Positions 24,726-32,658 of a stretch of 64,000 nt of DNA are shown piece by piece. The DNA comes from Ruminococcus hominis (lineage in GTDB: Bacteria; Bacillota; Clostridia; Lachnospirales; Lachnospiraceae). Location of the stretch: positions 620,001 through 684,000 of the forward strand of contig NZ_JACOPE010000001.1 in NCBI RefSeq assembly GCF_014287355.1, written 5' to 3'. The notes beneath the pieces are model-generated. The model searched no databases. It saw nothing but the letters and a program-made list of their open reading frames with translations, and was not told the DNA's origin. The number at the start of each line of letters is the position of its first letter. The stretch's first letter is position 1. Position numbers and translations under genes: made by a program.

Positions 24726-26957
24726 ATGAGAAATATTGTATTTCATAAAGAGACAAAGACATTTCATTTATATAATGATAAAATAAGCTACATTATGTGT
24801 GTGTTAGAAAACAGACATATGGGCCAGATTTATTTTGGAAAGAAAATTCATGATAAAAAGGATTTTTCTTATCTGGTAGAGAAAATAGAACGTCCGATGA
24901 CTTCCTATGTATATGAAGGGAACAAAAGTTTCTCATTGGAGCATATTCGACAGGAATATCCGGTATATGGGACAACGGACTATCGTCATCCTGCGATTGA
25001 AATATTACAGAAAAATGGAAGCAGAATCTCAGAATTTAAATATGATGGATATCAGATTTTACCAGGAAAGCCAAAACTTCAGGGACTTCCGTCTACTTAT
25101 ACAGAAACTGAAGAAGAAGCGATGACGCTTAAGATCTTTTTGAAAGATTCTCTTACGGGGATTGTAGTGGAATTGCTGTATACGATCTTTTCTGAATACA
25201 GTGCGATTGCCAGAAGTGTCTGTATAAAAAACACAGGGACAATGCCGGTACATTTGCTTACAGCAATGAGTTTAAATCTGGATCTTCCGGATAAAGATTA
25301 TGTTTGGATGCAACTGTCTGGTGCATGGGCTAGAGAACGGTACGTGAAGATGAGGACTTTGGAACAGGGCATTACGGCAATTGATAGCATGCGTGGAAAT
25401 TCTTCGCATGAACAGAATCCGTTCATGGTTCTTAAAAGAAAAAATACAGATGAATCTAAGGGAGAAGCAATAGGATTCAGTTTCATTTATAGCGGTAATT
25501 TTAGGATTCAGGCAGAAGTAGATACACATGATGTGACGCGAGTTACAGTAGGAATTAATCCAAATGGATTTGACTGGAAATTAGAATCAGGAGAAAGTTT
25601 TCAGACGCCAGAGGCAGTGATGCTTTACTCGGATAATGGACTTAATGAGATGAGTCAGAATTTTCATAAATTATATGCAAAGCGTCTTGCACGAGGGTAT
25701 TGGCGTGATCGCGTCAGACCAATATTGAACAATAATTGGGAAGCAACGTATTTTGATTTCACAGAAGAACGTTTGGTGAAAATTGCAGAGAAAGCAAAGG
25801 AATGCGGCATCGAATTATTTGTTCTTGATGATGGATGGTTTGGTGAACGTAGAAATGATAGTGCCGGATTGGGAGACTGGATAGTAAACAAGGAATTGCT
25901 TCCGAATGGGATTGAAGGTCTGGCAGATCGCATAGAAAATCTTGGTATGCAATTTGGTTTATGGATTGAACCAGAAATGGTAAATAAGGATTCAGACCTA
26001 TATCGTCAACATCCAGATTGGATCTTACAAACACCGGGAAGAACGAGTTCACATGGACGTAATCAATATGTATTAGATTTCTCAAGAAAAGAGATTGTTG
26101 ATTACATCTATACAATGATTTCAAAGATTCTTTCGAATGCAAAGATCTCATACATAAAATGGGATATGAACAGAAGCATTACAGAGTGTTATAGCATTGC
26201 TTATCCAGCAGAACGACAGGGAGAAATATTCCATCGTTATATACTTGGAGTGTATGATTTGTATGAAAGATTGACATCGGAATTTCCGAAAATCTTATTT
26301 GAGTCTTGTGCAAGCGGAGGAGGACGATTTGATCCGGGAATGCTTTATTATGCACCACAAGGATGGACAAGCGATGATTCTGATGCTATTGAAAGATTGA
26401 AAATCCAATATGGAACATCGATGTGTTATCCAATCAGCAGCATGGGAAGTCATGTGTCTGTAATACCAAATCATCAGGTATTTCGAAATACACCGTTACA
26501 TACAAGAGCAAATGTGGCCTATTTTGGAACATTTGGTTACGAGTTGGATTTGAATAAATTATCTGATACTGAAATTGAAGAGGTAAAGGCACAAATTTTA
26601 TTTATGAAAAAGTATCGTCAGTTGATACAATTTGGAACATTTTACAGATTGAAAAGTCCATTTGAGGGAAACGAAACCATTTGGATGGTAGTTAATGAAG
26701 AGAAAACGACAGCACTTGTAGGATATTATCGAGTGTTGAATGGAGTAAATCAACCATATAGCAGAATTAAGCTTCAGGGTCTTGATTCTAATAAGCTCTA
26801 TGATAATATATTAGCAAAGACAGAGCATTATGGGGATGAATTGATGAACTTTGGTCTTATTACAACAGATGTTACAGCAGGTCAAGTTCCAGGTGATGCG
26901 ATACCTTGTACAGATTTTGAATCAAGGATTTATATTTTAAGAGAAAAAAACATATAG
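24726..26957 (+). CDS. GH36 alpha-galactosidase
   Basis: A 743-residue glycoside hydrolase of family 36. An N-terminal beta-sandwich domain precedes the barrel, which contains L-D-D-G-W-F, K-W-D-M-N-R with the nucleophile Asp480, C-A-S-G-G-G-R-F-D-P-G and W-T-S-D-D-S-D-A-I with the acid/base aspartate near residue 550. Length is typical of the tetrameric bacterial enzymes. There is no signal peptide. Family members release alpha-galactose from raffinose-type sugars or host blood-group B and alpha-Gal glycans, and some release alpha-GalNAc; neighbours favour host glycans. The stop at 26957 touches a palindromic repeat. Confidence 0.93.
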   Translation: MRNIVFHKETKTFHLYNDKISYIMCVLENRHMGQIYFGKKIHDKKDFSYLVEKIERPMTSYVYEGNKSFSLEHIRQEYPVYGTTDYRHPAIEILQKNGSRISEFKYDGYQILPGKPKLQGLPSTYTETEEEAMTLKIFLKDSLTGIVVELLYTIFSEYSAIARSVCIKNTGTMPVHLLTAMSLNLDLPDKDYVWMQLSGAWARERYVKMRTLEQGITAIDSMRGNSSHEQNPFMVLKRKNTDESKGEAIGFSFIYSGNFRIQAEVDTHDVTRVTVGINPNGFDWKLESGESFQTPEAVMLYSDNGLNEMSQNFHKLYAKRLARGYWRDRVRPILNNNWEATYFDFTEERLVKIAEKAKECGIELFVLDDGWFGERRNDSAGLGDWIVNKELLPNGIEGLADRIENLGMQFGLWIEPEMVNKDSDLYRQHPDWILQTPGRTSSHGRNQYVLDFSRKEIVDYIYTMISKILSNAKISYIKWDMNRSITECYSIAYPAERQGEIFHRYILGVYDLYERLTSEFPKILFESCASGGGRFDPGMLYYAPQGWTSDDSDAIERLKIQYGTSMCYPISSMGSHVSVIPNHQVFRNTPLHTRANVAYFGTFGYELDLNKLSDTEIEEVKAQILFMKKYRQLIQFGTFYRLKSPFEGNETIWMVVNEEKTTALVGYYRVLNGVNQPYSRIKLQGLDSNKLYDNILAKTEHYGDELMNFGLITTDVTAGQVPGDAIPCTDFESRIYILREKNI

Positions 26958-27029
26958 AACCAGACAGGGACGGAGATTTCCGGCTTTTTTCATAGAAAAA
27001 AAGCCGGAAATCTCCGTCCCTGTCTGGTT
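26958..27029. repeat. Long perfect palindrome, copy 3
   Basis: Bases 26958-26990 are exactly complementary to 26997-27029 (33 bp), with a 6-base gap. It starts at the base after the GH36 stop codon. The outer arm differs from copy 1 by compensating changes (CAGACAGGGACGGAG), so pairing was kept as the sequence changed. Confidence 0.9.
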
Positions 27030-27037
27030 ATGCAAAA

Positions 27038-27066
27038 TAAAAAACCCATGCATACACATGGGTTTC
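27038..27066 (-). terminator. Terminator of tRNA-Leu
   Basis: On the minus strand AAACCCATG pairs with CATGGGTTT and is followed by a T-rich run. It lies 8 bases past the tRNA 3' end. Confidence 0.85.
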
Positions 27067-27073
27067 TGCCTAG

Positions 27074-27157
27074 TGCGGAAGAAGAGACTTGAACTCTCAC
27101 AGGATAAACTCCCACTAGAACCTGAATCTAGCGCGTCTGCCATTCCGCCACTTCCGC
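27074..27157 (-). tRNA. tRNA-Leu (anticodon CAG)
   Basis: An 84-base class II tRNA. The acceptor stem GCGGAAG pairs with CTTCCGC and the discriminator base is A. The anticodon stem CTAGA/TCTAG encloses TTCAGGT, giving anticodon CAG for CUG codons. A variable arm (GGGAGTTTATCCT) and T-arm (GAGAGTTCAAGTCTC) follow. The CCA end is not encoded and must be added by nucleotidyltransferase. Confidence 0.96.
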
Positions 27158-27301
27158 TCGACATGTGATAGTATATCAATAATTGGATAGTTTGTAAACC
27201 CTAAAACTCTAAAAAAATAAAAAAAGTTAATTTGTTCAAATAATATAAAAAATCAGAAAATTTAGAAAAAAAGTAGGAATGTAAAAATTATTGTTATTTT
27301 T

Positions 27302-27330
27302 TTGACCTTTTCAATAAAATGAGGTACAAT
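27302..27330 (+). promoter_or_regulatory. Sigma-A promoter of the DUF6465 gene
   Basis: TTGACC at 27302-27307 and TACAAT at 27325-27330 with a 17-bp spacer, followed by a 55-60 base leader and GGAGGG before ATG 27395. Confidence 0.75.
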
Positions 27331-27394
27331 AACACTTGTAGCAAAAATGAAATCGAGTCAGAATACTTGAATATTTATTAGGAGGGAACAAGTA

Positions 27395-27964
27395 ATGGCA
27401 AGAAAAACATTAAAAGAGCAAAAAGCAGCTAAAGCGTTAAAGACAGCAGAACAGACAGCGTTAAAGAATGAGACAGCAGCAGAGGCAACAGCAGAGGCAG
27501 CAACATCTTCTATAAAAGAAACAAAGACAACAGAGACAGTAAAAGAAGAAGTTAAAAAAGTTGAGACTAAAAAAGTAGAACCTAAGAAGGTAGAAGCAAA
27601 ACCAGCTCCAAAGGCAATCTCAACTCAGAAAGATACAACAAAAGGAATTGAGACAAAAGCAGCAGTTCTTGTAGATGCACCGGCAAAAGAAGAGAAAGCA
27701 CCTGCAAAGAAAACAGCAGCAAAGAAAGCACCTGCAAAGAAGACAACAGCAAAGAAAGCTGAAGTAAAAACAGAGATGTTCCTTCAGTTCGCTGGAAAAG
27801 AATATACAGAAAAAGAAATCTTCCAGAAAGTAAAAGACGTTTGGACAAAAGTTCTTAAGAATAAAGTTGGCGATTTGAAAGACGTTAAGATTTACTTAAA
27901 ACCAGAAGATTCAGCAGCTTACTATGTAATCAACGGAGATACAACAGGTAGAGTTGAACTGTAA
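27395..27964 (+). CDS. Lys/Ala-rich DUF6465 family protein
   Basis: A 189-residue protein with two parts. Residues 1-125 are low-complexity, rich in Lys, Ala, Thr and Glu, with histone-H1-like repeats such as A-K-K-T-A-A-K-K-A-P-A-K-K, and are probably disordered. Residues 127-189 form a compact domain with M-F-L-Q-F-A-G-K-E-Y and S-A-A-Y-Y-V-I-N-G-D, characteristic of the clostridial DUF6465 family, whose function is unknown. It is monocistronic, with its own sigma-A promoter and terminator. The basic tail could bind nucleic acid, but this is only inference from composition. Confidence 0.8.
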   Translation: MARKTLKEQKAAKALKTAEQTALKNETAAEATAEAATSSIKETKTTETVKEEVKKVETKKVEPKKVEAKPAPKAISTQKDTTKGIETKAAVLVDAPAKEEKAPAKKTAAKKAPAKKTTAKKAEVKTEMFLQFAGKEYTEKEIFQKVKDVWTKVLKNKVGDLKDVKIYLKPEDSAAYYVINGDTTGRVEL

Positions 27965-27995
27965 GATTAAATAAGAAAAGTGTAAGAACATACAT

Positions 27996-28037
27996 AAAAG
28001 GAGAAGTGATATTGACAGGATATCATTTCTCCTTTTT
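27996..28037 (+). terminator. Terminator of the DUF6465 gene
   Basis: AAAAGGAGAAGTGATAT pairs with ATATCATTTCTCCTTTT, a nearly complete stem that ends in T residues. Confidence 0.85.
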
Positions 28038-28103
28038 AAGTTGCCATGCATACGACAAAAGGAGTAAGATAGAGTTATTAGAAAAGTAATGGAGGCTTAA
28101 AAG

Positions 28104-28691
28104 ATGAATCGATTAGAGAAACAGCTTCAATTTATTTTGGAAATTGATAAAGTGAAAAAGATTATACGTCAGACACCGCTTTCAGATGCATCACGCAAGG
28201 AGAATGATGCAGAGCATTCCTGGCATATCGCATTGATGGCATACCTGCTTCAGGAATACGCAGAGGAACCGGTTGAGGTATCAAAAGTAATGTTGATGGT
28301 ACTGATCCATGATCTGGTGGAGATTGATGCCGGTGATACCTATGCATATGATGAGGAAGGTGCAAAAACAAAGGATGAGCGAGAAAGAAAGGCAGCTGAC
28401 CATATTTTTGGAATGTTACCAGAAGATCAAGGAATGTATTTAAAAGCCTTGTGGGAAGAATTTGAAGCGTACGAGACAGCAGAGGCGAAGTATGCACATT
28501 TGCTTGATAATTTCCAGCCATTATTGTTAAATGATGCCGCTGGTGGAATTAGTTGGACAGAGCATCAAGTGAAGAAATCACAAATTTATAAAAGAAATGA
28601 AAAAGTAGAAGAAACATCTGCGACTATCTGGAAGTGTATGCAAGATAAAATAGATAAGCACATTCAGGCAGGTCATGTTTTGGATGAGTAA
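28104..28691 (+). CDS. HD domain phosphohydrolase (YfbR-like)
   Basis: A 195-residue HD-domain protein. The metal-binding residues are in A-E-H-S-W-H-I-A (first histidines, near residue 33) and I-H-D-L-V-E-I-D (the HD pair near residue 69), with a later aspartate in L-L-D-N-F-Q. This pattern and length match the 5'-deoxynucleotidase YfbR group and related HD phosphohydrolases, which trim nucleotides. The substrate is not determinable here. It is preceded by ATGGAGG at a suitable distance. Confidence 0.8.
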   Translation: MNRLEKQLQFILEIDKVKKIIRQTPLSDASRKENDAEHSWHIALMAYLLQEYAEEPVEVSKVMLMVLIHDLVEIDAGDTYAYDEEGAKTKDERERKAADHIFGMLPEDQGMYLKALWEEFEAYETAEAKYAHLLDNFQPLLLNDAAGGISWTEHQVKKSQIYKRNEKVEETSATIWKCMQDKIDKHIQAGHVLDE

Positions 28692-28746
28692 TGTAAGTTG
28701 GGCACTTTATAGACGTGCAGGAGATTAATACAAGGGGTGATATGTG

Positions 28747-29475
28747 ATGTATGAGAAAGAAATAGAACAGTTACAGAAGATGATAGATGAAAGTCAGAAT
28801 ATTGTCTTTTTTGGAGGCGCAGGAGTATCGACGGAGAGTGGAATCCCGGATTTTAGAAGTGCGGATGGTATTTATCATCAGTCTTATAAATATTCACCGG
28901 AACAGGTAGTGAGTCATTCTTTTTTTATACAGCATACAGAAGCTTTTTACGAATTCTATAAAGAAAAAATGATGATGCTGGATGCGAAGCCGAATGCGGC
29001 GCATAGAAAGCTTGCAGAGCTGGAAATGGCAGGGAAGCTGAAAGCAGTTGTAACACAGAATATCGACGGGCTACATCAGGCAGCAGGAAGCAAAACAGTA
29101 TATGAATTACATGGAAGTATTATGAGAAATTATTGCATGGATTGTCATGAATTTTATGATGCGGAATATGTGAAAAGTTCTGATGGAATACCAAGATGTA
29201 AAAAATGTGGAGGGATTATTAAACCAGATGTTGTCCTTTATGAAGAAGGATTGGATTCTGCAACGATCCAGGGTGCTGTAAATGCAATTGGTCAGGCAGA
29301 TATGTTAATCATCGGAGGCACTTCATTGGTCGTATATCCGGCGGCCGGATTTATTGATTACTTCAATGGAAAATATTTGGCAGTGATCAATAAATCGGAG
29401 ACCGGAAGGGCTGTGCGGTCGAATTTGACGATTTCAGCCCCGATTGGAGAAGTGATGGAGAAAATTTTTGTTTGA
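28747..29475 (+). CDS. cobB: Sir2 family NAD-dependent protein deacylase
   Basis: A 242-residue sirtuin. The NAD site has G-A-G-V-S-T-E-S-G-I-P-D-F-R-S near residues 24-38, T-Q-N-I-D-G-L-H near residue 98, and the catalytic histidine in E-L-H-G-S near residue 120. Four cysteines in two C-x-x-C pairs (C-M-D-C and C-K-K-C) bind structural zinc. It removes acetyl groups from protein lysines using NAD. ATG 28747 is chosen over the overlapping GTG at 28744 since AAGGGG is better placed for it. It is a single gene with no operon partner. Confidence 0.92.
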   Translation: MYEKEIEQLQKMIDESQNIVFFGGAGVSTESGIPDFRSADGIYHQSYKYSPEQVVSHSFFIQHTEAFYEFYKEKMMMLDAKPNAAHRKLAELEMAGKLKAVVTQNIDGLHQAAGSKTVYELHGSIMRNYCMDCHEFYDAEYVKSSDGIPRCKKCGGIIKPDVVLYEEGLDSATIQGAVNAIGQADMLIIGGTSLVVYPAAGFIDYFNGKYLAVINKSETGRAVRSNLTISAPIGEVMEKIFV

Positions 29476-29537
29476 GCTATTTGCATGTGATATTAAAAGC
29501 AGTTAAATTTGCAACGTTCTCAATCATGAAAAATAAA

Positions 29538-30563
29538 TTATTTTGTTGTATTACGGCGAATTAATACAGGGGCAATTTGTTTATGAACAGGTTCACCTAA
29601 TGGTTTGGGAACACGCTTTTTCTGCTCTTCCATCTGTTGGACAAGAAGATCCATGGCAGTCTTTACAATCACATCAATCTGCTGGCCGATGGTTGTGATC
29701 GGAAGGATTGCCTCGCTGGCAATCGGAGAGTTGTCAAATCCAACAATCTCATAAGTAGAAGGAAATGTTCCATATTTTTGGAAAATTAAATTAAGAAACA
29801 TATTAGCATAGGTATCATTCGCAAGAAAGATACCTTTTTTTTGATTGGGGTATTTTGCTTCTATTTTATTGAAAATCTCTCGGATTACGTTTAAAATCTC
29901 ATGATAAGAATCACCTTCTACACTAAGATCTATATCATATGGAACATGATATTCTTCGCAAGTAGCCTGAAAGGCCCGGATTCGGTCATAAGCCGGGGCG
30001 GATTTATTCACATTGACATTTATATGAATTAATATGTCACATTTATCCCGAATCAACAGGGAAGTAGCTTGAAGTGCACCCATATAGTTATCAGTATTGA
30101 CACTGCTGATATATTTTGCTTCGCGTTCAATCGCGATGACAGGAATCTGATAGGAAGCAAGTTTCTCAGATGGAAGAGTGTGACTTAAAACAATCAGTCC
30201 TTCAATCTGATAAGACAGAAGTTCTTCAATGTACTGTTGTTCTTCTTCAGCACCATGTTCACTGGCGAAAACAAGAAATTTATAGTGATAATCACTGTAG
30301 CTGGAAAGGAATTGTGTCAGCATCTCAGAATAATAGTGCAGGTAAAGGTTTGGAACAATGATTCCGATAAATTCGCTTTTTCCATTTGCCAGAACCTTTG
30401 CCAGCTTATTCTTTTTATATCCAAGTGTATCAAGAGCCTGTGAAATCTTTTCCTGGTTTTCAACCGTCAGTGAATCCGGGTGATTGAAATATCTTGATAT
30501 TGTAGTTTTTGAAAAATTGGTGTATTCCGCAATATCTGCAAAAGTTACCTGTTTTTTACTCAT
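29538..30563 (-). CDS. LacI family regulator of the sucrose/fructan operon
   Basis: A 342-residue LacI/GalR repressor. The helix-turn-helix is V-T-F-A-D-I-A-E-Y-T-N-F-S-K-T-T-I-S-R-Y-F-N and the hinge contains K-L-A-K-V-L-A. The open frame runs 26 codons upstream, but ATG 30563 is preceded by GGAGGAG and begins the DNA-binding domain directly. It is divergent from the GH32 transport operon, and two copies of a CG-centred double palindrome (30651 and 30732) flank that operon's promoter, so it very likely represses this unit. It resembles sucrose or fructooligosaccharide repressors by context. Confidence 0.9.
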   Translation of the reverse strand: MSKKQVTFADIAEYTNFSKTTISRYFNHPDSLTVENQEKISQALDTLGYKKNKLAKVLANGKSEFIGIIVPNLYLHYYSEMLTQFLSSYSDYHYKFLVFASEHGAEEEQQYIEELLSYQIEGLIVLSHTLPSEKLASYQIPVIAIEREAKYISSVNTDNYMGALQATSLLIRDKCDILIHINVNVNKSAPAYDRIRAFQATCEEYHVPYDIDLSVEGDSYHEILNVIREIFNKIEAKYPNQKKGIFLANDTYANMFLNLIFQKYGTFPSTYEIVGFDNSPIASEAILPITTIGQQIDVIVKTAMDLLVQQMEEQKKRVPKPLGEPVHKQIAPVLIRRNTTK

Positions 30564-30650
30564 AAAATTGAATCTCCTCCAATATGATGGCTGATGGTTA
30601 ATAATATCTTTCAGTATAGCAATTTTCATGGAAAAATGCAATGCTAAAAT

Positions 30651-30670
30651 AACCGGTTGCGTAACCGGTT
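30651..30670. promoter_or_regulatory. LacI operator 1
   Basis: AACCGGTTGCGTAACCGGTT: two AACCGGTT palindromes separated by 4 bases, near-perfect 20-bp dyad with central CG. It lies 20 bases upstream of the -35 box of the GH32 operon and between the divergent genes. Confidence 0.75.
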
Positions 30671-30689
30671 ATTTTAGCGCACAAAAGTG

Positions 30690-30718
30690 TTGACAGAAAG
30701 AGAAGAATATAGTAATAT
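30690..30718 (+). promoter_or_regulatory. Sigma-A promoter of the GH32 transport operon
   Basis: TTGACA at 30690-30695 and TAATAT at 30713-30718 with a 17-bp spacer. It is bracketed by two LacI operators 81 bp apart, which would allow repression by looping. Confidence 0.8.
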
Positions 30719-30731
30719 CAAACTACAAAGT

Positions 30732-30751
30732 AACCGGTTACGTAACCGGTT
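30732..30751. promoter_or_regulatory. LacI operator 2
   Basis: AACCGGTTACGTAACCGGTT is a perfect 20-bp palindrome that itself contains two AACCGGTT palindromes. It covers the region just after the predicted transcription start. Confidence 0.8.
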
Positions 30752-30785
30752 TTTCATAAAGTTAAAGGAATGGAGGAAGAAGTGC

Positions 30786-31724
30786 ATGAAAAGAATGCAA
30801 AATCAAGCAAAGTCCGTAAGCAAACGAACGTGGAGAGAAAAGATGATTTATATGAAGAAAAACTGGCAGTTATATCTTTTCTTCCTAATGCCAGGGCTTT
30901 TACTGACAATTATTTTTAAGTATCTCCCAATGGGTGGTCTCCTGATAGCGTTCGAAGACTACAATGTAATAAAAGGAGTTCTAGGTAGTCCATGGGTAGG
31001 ACTTGAGTATTTTAGGCGATTTTTATCTTCACCAGATTTTATGAATTATCTGATGAATACATTAAAATTGAGTATCTATGGACTGTTGTGGGGGTTCCCG
31101 GTTCCGATTATTCTTGCATTGCTTCTGAATCGCATCCGTAAGACAGGGATTAAAAAGAAAGTTCAGCTTTTGATCTATATGCCGAATTTTATTTCAGTCA
31201 TCGTACTTTGCGGTATGGTTCGTATGCTTTTATCACCTGTAGGACCGTTGAACAAAGCGCTCGGAATTAGCACAAACTGGATGACAATGCCTTCTGCATT
31301 CCGAACAATTTATATTGCAAGCGGAATCTGGCAAGCAGCAGGATGGTCATCTATCATGTATACAGCAGCATTGGCAAATGCAAGCAAGGAGCTGGAAGAA
31401 GCAGCGATCATGGATGGAGCTAATCTTCTGCAGCAGATCTGGTATGTAGAGTTGCCGGCAATTAAAAATATTATTGTAATTCAGTTTATTTTACAGGCCG
31501 GAAATATTATGAGTATAGGTTTTGAAAAAGCATATGCTTTACAGACAGACATGAACTTGCCAGCATCAGAAATCCTGTCTACATATGTATATCGTATCGG
31601 ACTTCTGAACGGAGATTATGGATATTCGACAGCGGTAGGTCTCTTCAATTCGGTTGTAAATGTTATCTTGTTGATCTTTGTAAACTGGGTTGTTAAGAAA
31701 CTGAATGACGGAGAAGGATTATAG
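30786..31724 (+). CDS. ABC transporter permease, LplB type (importer C)
   Basis: A 312-residue permease of the LplB/YtcP-associated group of CUT1 importers, with six predicted helices and EAA loop E-E-A-A-I-M-D-G-A-N near residue 205. ATG 30786 is used because GGAGGAAG precedes it; the longer frame starts inside the promoter and operator and cannot be translated from this transcript. It is the first gene of importer C, followed by its partner permease, a large LplA-like binding protein and GH32. Confidence 0.88.
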   Translation: MKRMQNQAKSVSKRTWREKMIYMKKNWQLYLFFLMPGLLLTIIFKYLPMGGLLIAFEDYNVIKGVLGSPWVGLEYFRRFLSSPDFMNYLMNTLKLSIYGLLWGFPVPIILALLLNRIRKTGIKKKVQLLIYMPNFISVIVLCGMVRMLLSPVGPLNKALGISTNWMTMPSAFRTIYIASGIWQAAGWSSIMYTAALANASKELEEAAIMDGANLLQQIWYVELPAIKNIIVIQFILQAGNIMSIGFEKAYALQTDMNLPASEILSTYVYRIGLLNGDYGYSTAVGLFNSVVNVILLIFVNWVVKKLNDGEGL

Positions 31725-31740
31725 AAAAGAGGGAGAAGAG

Positions 31741-32637
31741 ATGGAGAAAAAAAAGAAGAAAAAATATTCAAGGACAGACCAAGTAATCCTTGGAATCGGA
31801 TTTACCATTCTTGGTTTATTCGTCCTTTCTATAGCAATACCGATTATCTATGTAGTACTTGCATCCTTTATGGATCCGACTGTTTTGAATAACCAGGGAT
31901 TGAGTTTTAATATTAAGGACTGGACATTAGATGCATATCGAAGAGTATTAGAGAATGAAATGATCTGGCGTGGCTTTTTAAATTCCTTCCTGTATTCACT
32001 TGCATTTACAGTTATTTCTGTTTTTGTGACATTATTGGCAGCGTATCCGTTGTCCAAAAAAGAATTTGTAGGAAGAAAGATTTTTAATATTATTTTCTTA
32101 ATTACTATGTTTTTTGGCGGTGGAATGATTCCTACATTCATTTTGATCAATCAACTGCATATGGTTAATACAGTGTGGGCAATCCTGATTCCAGGAGCAT
32201 TTAATGTATGGAATATGATTCTTGCAAGAACTTATTATCAGTCAATTCCAAAAGAATTAAGAGAAGCATCTGCGATTGATGGAGCGAATGAAATCCAACA
32301 TTTCTTTAAAATTATGATTCCGGTATGTAAGCCAATCATTGCAGTACTGGCGCTTTGGTCTTTCGTTGGAATGTGGAACAGTTATTTCGACGCAATGATT
32401 TATTTGAATGATGCGAATTTGCAGCCATTACAGTTAGTGCTCCGTTCTATCTTAGTACAGAATACACCACAGCCGGGCATGATTGCCGATATTCAGAGCA
32501 CAGCGGAAATGGCAAAAATAGCAGAACAGCTCAAATATGCAACCATTGTAGTATCAAGTTTACCACTGTTAGTAATGTACCCATTCTTCCAGAAGTACTT
32601 TGACAAAGGAATTATGGTTGGATCGGTAAAAGGCTAA
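31741..32637 (+). CDS. ABC transporter permease, LplC/YtcP type (importer C)
   Basis: A 298-residue permease with six predicted helices, EAA loop R-E-A-S-A-I-D-G-A-N near residue 182, and the C-terminal D-K-G-I-M-V-G-S-V-K-G typical of the LplC/YtcP group. ATG 31741 follows GGGAGAAG and is preferred to an earlier frame start inside the previous gene. The first ten residues are almost all lysine, a cytoplasmic anchor. Confidence 0.88.
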   Translation: MEKKKKKKYSRTDQVILGIGFTILGLFVLSIAIPIIYVVLASFMDPTVLNNQGLSFNIKDWTLDAYRRVLENEMIWRGFLNSFLYSLAFTVISVFVTLLAAYPLSKKEFVGRKIFNIIFLITMFFGGGMIPTFILINQLHMVNTVWAILIPGAFNVWNMILARTYYQSIPKELREASAIDGANEIQHFFKIMIPVCKPIIAVLALWSFVGMWNSYFDAMIYLNDANLQPLQLVLRSILVQNTPQPGMIADIQSTAEMAKIAEQLKYATIVVSSLPLLVMYPFFQKYFDKGIMVGSVKG

Positions 32638-32658
32638 TAAGAAAGGAATGATACAGAT

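Noticed and set aside
27395..27790. Repetitive A/G-rich stretch that looks like a tandem repeat or CRISPR at first sight
   Set aside because: The repeats are irregular codons for Lys/Ala within one clear coding sequence, with no unique spacers of constant length.
30687..30785. Possible N-terminal extension of the first importer C permease
   Set aside because: It would begin within the -35 box and run through the operator, and GGAGG lies just before ATG 30786.
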